NCBI GenBank assembly: GCA_003972865.1
Contig: QOAX01000261.1
Span: 1-11,987, forward strand
Length of the DNA: 11,987 nt
Direction: 5' to 3'
From: Verrucomicrobiota bacterium
GTDB taxonomy: Bacteria > Verrucomicrobiota > Verrucomicrobiia > Limisphaerales > UBA1096
Under the pieces are notes generated by a model. That model was not told where the DNA came from. It was given only the letters and a program-made list of their open reading frames with translations, and searched no databases. Below are positions 7,480 to 11,987 of the stretch, piece after piece. A program made the translations under genes and the position numbers. Numbering within the stretch: position 1 is the first letter of the stretch; every line of letters begins with the position of its first letter.

Positions 7480-9767
7480 GCCCATATCATATGCCCCGAT
7501 TATTACTGGTTTCACTCGCTTCGGCATTTCTCTCCGATCTCTCGAATGCCGCCGAAGTCCCTTTTCCCTTACCCGATCCGGATGGCAAGCCGGGCGATGC
7601 CACAAAACCGGTCAAAGTATACGTACTGGCCGGCCAGTCCAACATGGTCGGCATGGGCAACCTCAGCGGCGCGAAGAACGTCTACGACGGGGTTTACTTC
7701 AGCTCCGATCCCGCCGTTTCCGATGGACCACTGCCGATCTATCGCGTCGGCAACTATAAGGCCTCGACGCTGAAGGTCTTTCTGCCGGACGGCAAACCAA
7801 CGGAAAAGCCGGTTCCCGAAGGGCAACTTGAGGTGCCGCAGCACGGTGTCTATCAGTTGCACTGCGGATTTGGTGAGCGTTCTTTCGGCGGGATACAACT
7901 CGAGGGTAAAGAAGTTTACCGCCGGGATGCAGGTGGCGAGCCAGTTAAACAGGACGTAACCCTCAAACCGGGAAAGCGTTACGCGTTCAAGATCTCCGGT
8001 TTTAAAGGCACTCCGCCAAGGTTCTGGATGCAGAAGACTGACCTGCTGGGTAATGGCGACCTCGAGGCGGTGGCCAAGCGGGAAGGAAAGTTCCCCTGGC
8101 TGGTCGATGGGGGCGGCAAGTGGACGGTTCGCAACGACGTTTACTTCCAAGAGGCGCGACTTGCGAAGGACGGTAAGGGCTCGCCGTTGAGCGCCACCTC
8201 GAACGGCAAGACCATCGGACCGGAACTCGGCTTCGGCCACGTGCTGGGCACGTTCCATGACGGGCAGGTTCTGCTGATCAAGACAGCTCAAGGCAATCGC
8301 TCACTCGGTTTCGACTTTCGTCCTCCGTCAAGCGGTCGAACCGACCCCGACAACAAGTTTGAATCACTGGAATACAAGCTGATGGTCGAGGGCGTGCGCA
8401 AGACCTTGGACAACATTGCCGAGATCGTTCCCGGCTATAAGGGGCAGGGTTACGAGATCGCCGGCTTTGTCTGGTTCCAGGGCCACAAAGACAGCTTTAC
8501 CGAAAAGTTGATCGCCGATTACGAAAAGAATCTGGTCAACCTGATCAATGATGTCCGCAAGGAGTTCAAAACGCCGAAGCTGCCGGCCGTGGTCGCCACT
8601 GTCGGATTCGGCGGACACAACATGCAGGACAAGTTTCTGAGGATCCTGAAAGCGCAGATGGCGGTCGGCGACGCGAAGCAGCATCCCGAGTATGCCGGCA
8701 ACGTAGCCTCGGTCGACACCCGCGACTTCTGGTGTGAAGTCGACGAATCGCCGAAGAGCGAGGACTATCACTACAACCGCAACGCCGAGACCTACATGCT
8801 GATCGGCGACGCCCTCGGTCGCGCGATGGTCGGACTGCTCGGAGGCAAAGCGGAACCGTTCCCGCTGGCCCCTCGGCCAAAACGTGTCGCTGGGGAGCAA
8901 ACTGCCTCGCCGTCAGAAGAGCAAAAGGTCGCCGCACAAAAGGCTCTCAGACCGATTATCCTAGACGGCATCGCGGCTACTTACATCGCCAATCCGCGCT
9001 ACAACAAGTCCCTGATCCAGGAGACCTCAGGAGAAAGACCGCAGCGGGCAAACCAATTTCTGCGCGGTGCGATGTACGGACTCGAAAACTGCTACCACGC
9101 CGCCGGAATCGACGAATATGACTGGCGTCCGTTCGGTCCGGATCTTAGCAAAACGCAATGGGACTGCTTCAGCTTCGATCCTCCAGAAACCCTGGCGAAG
9201 GAGAAAGGTAAGCGATACCGAAAGGTAACCTATCCCGCAGGTATGGAGGACTGGATCGTGCCCGATTTCGATGCACGGAAAGCCGGCTGGAAGAAGGGAA
9301 TGCAACCGTTCGGGCAGTTGGATGGCAAGCTGGCAGCATTGTCTGAAACTTGCACAGGGCATTTCTGCCGATGCGGGGTGAAGCCAAAGACACTGTGGGA
9401 GAAAGAGGTCCTGCTGATTCGAGGCACTGTCGACCTTCCGCCTCTGAAGGAAGGCCATCGCTACCGCATTGTGGTTGGTGGAGCCGCTCACGTTAATTCC
9501 GGCGAAGGTTACGCGATCTACGTCAACGGGAAGCTTCTTGCCGAGTCAAAAACCGGAGTCTTCGTGCGTCAGGGCGGACAACCACGTGGTGCCCATATTT
9601 ACAGCGACGTTCGCGACGAATTCAAAGGCGGCAAGGTCACCATCGCCGCTACCAGTTTCCTCCGCTACAACCACCCGCGTCGCGGCATTCAACCACCCCG
9701 CGGTCACTTCTGGCTAAGGATCGAGGAGCAAAAGTTGCCGCCGGTGGCCGTGGCGAGTGGGAAATGA
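7476..9767 (+). CDS. Exported SASA-domain (sialate O-acetylesterase/CE6-like) esterase
   Basis: The 763-residue product has an N-terminal hydrophobic signal; Met6 (7491) gives a neater signal (MPRLLLVSLASAFLSDLSNA) and could be the true start, while the ATG at 7476 overlaps the leader stub. The SGNH-type block KVYVLAGQSNMVG carries the nucleophile Ser55. An inserted beta-rich region (about 66-210) separates it from KWTVRNDVYF (215-224), IGPELGFGHVLG (247-258), LLIKTAQGNRSL and GFVWFQGHKD (330-339). The catalytic His is probably H432 in EDYHYNRNAETY; the usual Asp three residues before His is Glu429. Residues about 485-763 form a second region with a galactose-binding-like, beta-rich C-terminus (GYAIYVNGKLLAES, GHFWLRIEE). 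Such enzymes remove acetyl groups from polysaccharides or sugars outside the cytoplasm. The family call is firm; the substrate is unknown. Confidence 0.88.
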   Translation: MSPYHMPRLLLVSLASAFLSDLSNAAEVPFPLPDPDGKPGDATKPVKVYVLAGQSNMVGMGNLSGAKNVYDGVYFSSDPAVSDGPLPIYRVGNYKASTLKVFLPDGKPTEKPVPEGQLEVPQHGVYQLHCGFGERSFGGIQLEGKEVYRRDAGGEPVKQDVTLKPGKRYAFKISGFKGTPPRFWMQKTDLLGNGDLEAVAKREGKFPWLVDGGGKWTVRNDVYFQEARLAKDGKGSPLSATSNGKTIGPELGFGHVLGTFHDGQVLLIKTAQGNRSLGFDFRPPSSGRTDPDNKFESLEYKLMVEGVRKTLDNIAEIVPGYKGQGYEIAGFVWFQGHKDSFTEKLIADYEKNLVNLINDVRKEFKTPKLPAVVATVGFGGHNMQDKFLRILKAQMAVGDAKQHPEYAGNVASVDTRDFWCEVDESPKSEDYHYNRNAETYMLIGDALGRAMVGLLGGKAEPFPLAPRPKRVAGEQTASPSEEQKVAAQKALRPIILDGIAATYIANPRYNKSLIQETSGERPQRANQFLRGAMYGLENCYHAAGIDEYDWRPFGPDLSKTQWDCFSFDPPETLAKEKGKRYRKVTYPAGMEDWIVPDFDARKAGWKKGMQPFGQLDGKLAALSETCTGHFCRCGVKPKTLWEKEVLLIRGTVDLPPLKEGHRYRIVVGGAAHVNSGEGYAIYVNGKLLAESKTGVFVRQGGQPRGAHIYSDVRDEFKGGKVTIAATSFLRYNHPRRGIQPPRGHFWLRIEEQKLPPVAVASGK

Positions 9768-9821
9768 CCAGCAGCATATCGTCGCAAACATACTGAAATT
9801 CGCCAAGACTTTCGCTGCTTT

Positions 9822-9913
9822 AAGGACCAATTAACATCACACAAAGAATCGCCGACCTCCTCCGCAAACACGGCGGCAAGACCAAGAAGGAACTGGAAGC
9901 CGCTGGGAAATGA
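9822..9913 (+). pseudogene. Orphan 3' tail of an ankyrin gene
   Basis: After an in-frame stop at 9821-9823, a startless frame reads GPINITQRIADLLRKHGGK then TKKELEAAGK-stop (TGA 9911-9913). From 9850 to 9918 it matches 10652-10720, the end of the next ankyrin gene, at 68 of 69 positions. No ankyrin units precede it; the esterase ends 55 bp upstream. It is thus the tail of a lost family member, most simply left by recombination or by tandem duplication of the following 802-bp gene unit. Confidence 0.75.
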
Positions 9914-9918
9914 AACAC
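9850..9918 (+). repeat. 69-bp tail-head junction repeat, copy 1
   Basis: Identical to 10652-10720 except G9907 versus C10709. It covers the ankyrin tail codons, the AAATGA junction and the first nine bases of the next head. The offset is 802 bp, which is also the spacing of the two heads (9910 and 10712). Confidence 0.9.
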
Positions 9919-9935
9919 CTCCTACAATCGCAGCC
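9910..9935 (+). other. Signal-peptide head broken by a 7-nt deletion
   Basis: The family head ATGAAACACCTCCTA is followed directly by CAATCGCAGCCGTG. The copy at 11615 has CTCACAA between these two parts. The loss of 7 nt puts this ATG out of frame with the ankyrin gene. Restoring it would give MKHLLLTTIAAVVLVGCG, a complete lipoprotein signal with the lipobox Cys at residue 17. Confidence 0.8.
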
Positions 9936-10715
9936 GTGGTGCTGGTGGGGTGTGGTGAGTCGCAGCAATCGTCTCCACCCGCAGCAGCACAACCCGCCGA
10001 ACCAGTTGCCGAAGCTGCAAAACCTACAACCCCACCCAAAGCGGTTTCAGCGAATAAAGGTGCTGATCCCGCTCGAGGGATAAATCCAGAACCGCCGACA
10101 GCCAAAGCATCAGACATCTCAATTCGCGAGGCTGCCAAGGCAGGGAACATTGAAGCGGTTAAACAGCACTTGGCTGCTGGAACAGATGTGAATGTGAAGA
10201 ATGATTTTGGATTCACTCCTTTGCTTAAAGCGGCTCAGTTTGGTCGCAGGGAAGTCGCTGAACTACTCATCGCCAAAGGTGCAGATGTGAATGCGAAGGG
10301 TTGGGATGGGAGGACTCCTTTGCATTTTGCGGTTCTTCGCAGTAGCAAGGAAATGGCTGAACTTCTAATCGCTGCCGGTGCGGATGTGAATGCGAAGAAT
10401 GATAAAGGAAGGACTCCTTTGCATCGTGCGGCAATTTTCGGTCACAAGGAAATCGTCGAACTGCTAATTGCCGCAGGTGCGAATGTAAATGTGAAGGATG
10501 AGGACGGAAAAACAACTTTGCATTTTGCGGCTGTGAACGGTCGCAAGGTTATCGTCGAACTACTTATCGCCAAGGGTGCTGATGTGAATGCGAAGGATGA
10601 AGATGGCAGAACACCGCTAGATGCTACCTCTGTATTTAACAAAACCGAAACCGCCGACCTCCTCCGCAAACACGGCGGCAAGACCAAGAAGGAACTGGAA
10701 GCCGCTGGCAAATGA
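9936..10715 (+). CDS. Ankyrin-repeat protein, former lipoprotein with damaged signal
   Basis: The first in-frame start is GTG 9936, giving MVLVGCGES: a lipobox-like Cys with only five residues before it, too short for a signal peptide. The parent form evidently started at 9910 and was put out of frame by a 7-nt deletion. The 259-residue frame then has a Pro/Ala-rich linker (11-58), a capping repeat (61-90), four full 33-residue ankyrin repeats (91-222, each TPLH-type followed by ELLIAxGADVN), a half repeat (223-243) and the family tail LLRKHGGKTKKELEAAGK. Ankyrin repeats bind partner proteins; no catalytic part is present. The intact repeats suggest the lesion is recent, or that it is an assembly error. 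As it stands the product would stay in the cytoplasm or not be made. The stop overlaps the next start as ATGA, so the two are translationally linked. Confidence 0.8.
   Translation: MVLVGCGESQQSSPPAAAQPAEPVAEAAKPTTPPKAVSANKGADPARGINPEPPTAKASDISIREAAKAGNIEAVKQHLAAGTDVNVKNDFGFTPLLKAAQFGRREVAELLIAKGADVNAKGWDGRTPLHFAVLRSSKEMAELLIAAGADVNAKNDKGRTPLHRAAIFGHKEIVELLIAAGANVNVKDEDGKTTLHFAAVNGRKVIVELLIAKGADVNAKDEDGRTPLDATSVFNKTETADLLRKHGGKTKKELEAAGK
10206..10601 (+). repeat. Four tandem 99-bp ankyrin units
   Basis: Four units of 99 bp (10206-10304, 10305-10403, 10404-10502, 10503-10601) encode the 33-residue ankyrin repeats. Recurring DNA words are ACTCCTTTGCAT and GATGTGAATGCGAAG. The repeat is coding, with period matching the protein fold. 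Confidence 0.9.
10380..10449 (+). repeat. 70-bp perfect direct repeat, copy 1
   Basis: Identical base for base to 11918-11987, the last 70 bp of the window. It spans the end of one ankyrin unit and the first half of the next. Neighbouring units of the same gene have diverged much more, so the identity points to recent exchange between the two genes. The right end is set by the window edge. Confidence 0.93.
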
Positions 10716-10720
10716 AACAC
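10652..10720 (+). repeat. 69-bp tail-head junction repeat, copy 2
   Basis: Partner of 9850-9918 (one mismatch). Here it joins two genes with intact reading frames and contains the ATGA overlap at 10712-10715. Confidence 0.9.
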
Positions 10721-11596
10721 ATACTAATCACAACAATCGCAGCCGTGATGCTGGTGGCCACAACCGCCTTCGCTGATCCAATTCACACTGCTGCTTGGGA
10801 CGGCGATCTTGCTGGGGTTCAAGCCGAATTGGACAAAGGCGTGGATGTGAATGAGGCTGACATAAATTTCTATAATTTAGCACCTTTGCATTATGCGGCT
10901 ATCCATGGTCAGAAGGAAATCGCCGAACTGTTAATCGCCGCTGGTGCGGATGTGAGTGCGAATACCACTACTAGAGGAACTCCTTTGCATCTTGTGGCTT
11001 TTGAAGGTCACAAGGAAATCATCGAACTGCTTATTGCCGAAGGTGCGGATGTGAATGCAATAATTGTGTCTGGGCCACTCCAATTTAATGTCGGTGATAT
11101 AGCGTTAAATTTTACGACTGATGGCGAAATCGCCGCACTCCTCCGCAAACACGGCGGCATGACGAGTGAAGAATTGAGGTCTGGAATGACTCCTTTGCAT
11201 CTTGCGGCTGTTAACGGTCACAAGGAAATTGTCGAACTGCTTATTGCCAAAGGTGCGGATGTCAATGAGAAGATTGCATCTGGTTCTAACAAAAATAAAA
11301 CCCCGCTAGATTTTGCCGTAATAAAAAAACAAAATGAAACCGCCAACCTCCTCCGCACACACGGCGGCAAGACGGCTGAAGAACTGGCACTGATGCCTCG
11401 CTTGGTGCAGCGTGGGCCGCGTGAATTCAGCTTTCTTGTGAAGAAGGCGAAGATCTACGAGGTGCAGTCTTCGTTTAACCTGCTGAACTGGGAAGTGATT
11501 AAGACCTACAACCAGCATGGCCCCCGAATCCTGTTTGAGGACGAGAGGGACTTTGAACCCCAGAAAATCTTCTACCGGGTCAAGGTGGTCGAGTAA
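10712..11596 (+). CDS. Secreted ankyrin-repeat protein with C-terminal beta domain
   Basis: The 294-residue product has a Sec signal, MKHILITTIAAVMLVATTAFA, with cleavage expected after AFA (19-21). It shares its first half with the lipoprotein heads but has no lipobox Cys. Ankyrin repeats lie at about 24-53, 54-87 and 88-119; 120-140 is degenerate; then LLRKHGGMTSEEL (143-155), the family tail motif, sits inside the protein; further repeats follow at 158-190 and 194-213, with a second tail motif, LLRTHGGKTAEEL (213-225). Residues 235-294 (IYEVQSSFNLLNW ... KIFYRVKVV) match the small beta domain often found at the end of secreted verrucomicrobial proteins. The internal tail suggests fusion of two ankyrin genes. 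The ATG overlaps the previous stop by 4 bp. Role: probably extracytoplasmic protein binding; partner unknown. Confidence 0.88.
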   Translation: MKHILITTIAAVMLVATTAFADPIHTAAWDGDLAGVQAELDKGVDVNEADINFYNLAPLHYAAIHGQKEIAELLIAAGADVSANTTTRGTPLHLVAFEGHKEIIELLIAEGADVNAIIVSGPLQFNVGDIALNFTTDGEIAALLRKHGGMTSEELRSGMTPLHLAAVNGHKEIVELLIAKGADVNEKIASGSNKNKTPLDFAVIKKQNETANLLRTHGGKTAEELALMPRLVQRGPREFSFLVKKAKIYEVQSSFNLLNWEVIKTYNQHGPRILFEDERDFEPQKIFYRVKVVE

Positions 11597-11614
11597 CCAC
11601 AACCAATGTTCACG

Positions 11615-11987
11615 ATGAAACACCTCCTACTCACAACAATCGCAGCCGTGCTTCTGGTGGGGTGTGGAACAACACAGTCGCATAAGTCAGCAATATTGAA
11701 ACCCGCTGAGCCAGTTTCCGAAGTTGCACCACCAGCAAATCCAACAGCGGATCGGGCGCTGTTTGATGCTGCCAAAGCTGGAAACATCGAAGCGGTCAAA
11801 CAGCACTTGGATGCTGGTGCTGATGTGAATGCGAAGGATGGTGGTGGATGGACTCCTTTGCATTATGCGGCAGGTAATAGTCACAAGGAACTCGCCGAAC
11901 TGCTGATCGACAAAGGAGCGGATGTGAATGCGAAGAATGATAAAGGAAGGACTCCTTTGCATCGTGCGGCAATTTTCGGTCACAAGG
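11615..11987 (+). CDS. Ankyrin-repeat lipoprotein, 5' part (runs off the window)
   Basis: The frame is open to the window edge and has 124 complete codons here. MKHLLLTTIAAVLLVGCGTTQ is a complete lipoprotein signal with the lipobox LVGC and acylated Cys17, so the protein should be membrane-anchored. A short Pro/Ala-containing linker (about 25-46) precedes a capping repeat (47-76, DAAKAGNIEAVKQHLDAGADVN) and ankyrin repeats from 77 onward. An in-frame ATG at 11606 would add MFT; 11615 is preferred because all family heads begin MKH. It lies 18 bp after the previous stop. This copy shows what the damaged gene at 9936 looked like. Its last 70 bp are identical to part of that gene. Confidence 0.88.
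   Translation, partial: MKHLLLTTIAAVLLVGCGTTQSHKSAILKPAEPVSEVAPPANPTADRALFDAAKAGNIEAVKQHLDAGADVNAKDGGGWTPLHYAAGNSHKELAELLIDKGADVNAKNDKGRTPLHRAAIFGHK
11918..11987 (+). repeat. 70-bp perfect direct repeat, copy 2
   Basis: Identical to 10380-10449; the match reaches the last base of the window, so the true repeat may be longer. Confidence 0.93.

Noticed and set aside
7569..8291. A 240-codon minus-strand open frame, and another at 8364-8900.
   Set aside because: Both are antisense to the SASA gene, whose conserved motifs fix the coding strand. They reflect GC-rich third positions.
10206..11987. Regularly spaced repeats that could suggest a CRISPR array.
   Set aside because: The period is 99 bp, the repeats are continuous coding sequence and match the 33-residue ankyrin unit. 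There are no unique spacers or cas genes.

Overview
The window looks like a chromosomal segment of a PVC-group bacterium, most likely Verrucomicrobiota (Planctomycetota is the alternative). Four things point there: twin-arginine-exported DUF1552 and DUF1501 proteins; a large secreted DUF1587/1595/1592/1588/1585 protein with two CxxCH haem sites; a SASA-type (sialate O-acetylesterase-like) esterase; and a family of short exported ankyrin proteins, one of which ends in a small beta domain of the 'YEVQ..NLLNW...FYRV' kind common in Verrucomicrobia. This assignment is from protein families only.

Layout. 166-4424 (+): a tight two-gene operon, DUF1552 then the DUF1592-type cytochrome-like protein, 8 bp apart. 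A 47-codon ORF overlaps the second stop codon (TAATG) and looks like the beheaded start of a third Tat-exported gene. 4626-6053 (-): a DUF1501 (sulfatase-like) gene converging on that operon. 6054-6482: a region without an intact gene. It holds a possible six-codon ghost of the C-terminus of a DUF1553-type gene exactly where such a partner normally sits, and a frameshifted minus-strand remnant that may come from a PD-(D/E)XK endonuclease-like protein, with its last codons and stop duplicated in frame. 6483-7370 (+): an exported alpha/beta hydrolase. 7476-9767 (+): a large SASA-domain esterase, preceded by a 12-codon leader stub shared with the ankyrin genes. 9822-11987 (+): an array of ankyrin genes: an orphan 3' tail, an ankyrin gene whose lipoprotein signal is broken by a 7-nt deletion, a second gene overlapping it by 4 bp with a Sec signal and a C-terminal beta domain, and a third lipoprotein-type gene running off the right edge.

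How it fits together. The DUF1552/DUF1592/DUF1501 proteins belong to families that occur together in PVC bacteria and are thought to act outside the cytoplasm; their biochemistry is poorly known. The SASA esterase and alpha/beta hydrolase also carry export signals, so the whole set would act in the periplasm or at the surface, plausibly on polysaccharide-derived material (inference).

The most distinctive signal is the ankyrin array. It behaves like a modular system: a near-constant 'head' (ATGAAACACCTCCTA, signal peptide or lipobox), a variable body of 99-bp ankyrin units, and a near-constant 'tail' (LLRKHGGKT-KEL) that abuts the next head at an AAATGA junction. Long near-identical repeats, an orphan tail, an isolated head in front of an unrelated gene, and a tail motif embedded inside one protein all indicate repeated recombination between copies.
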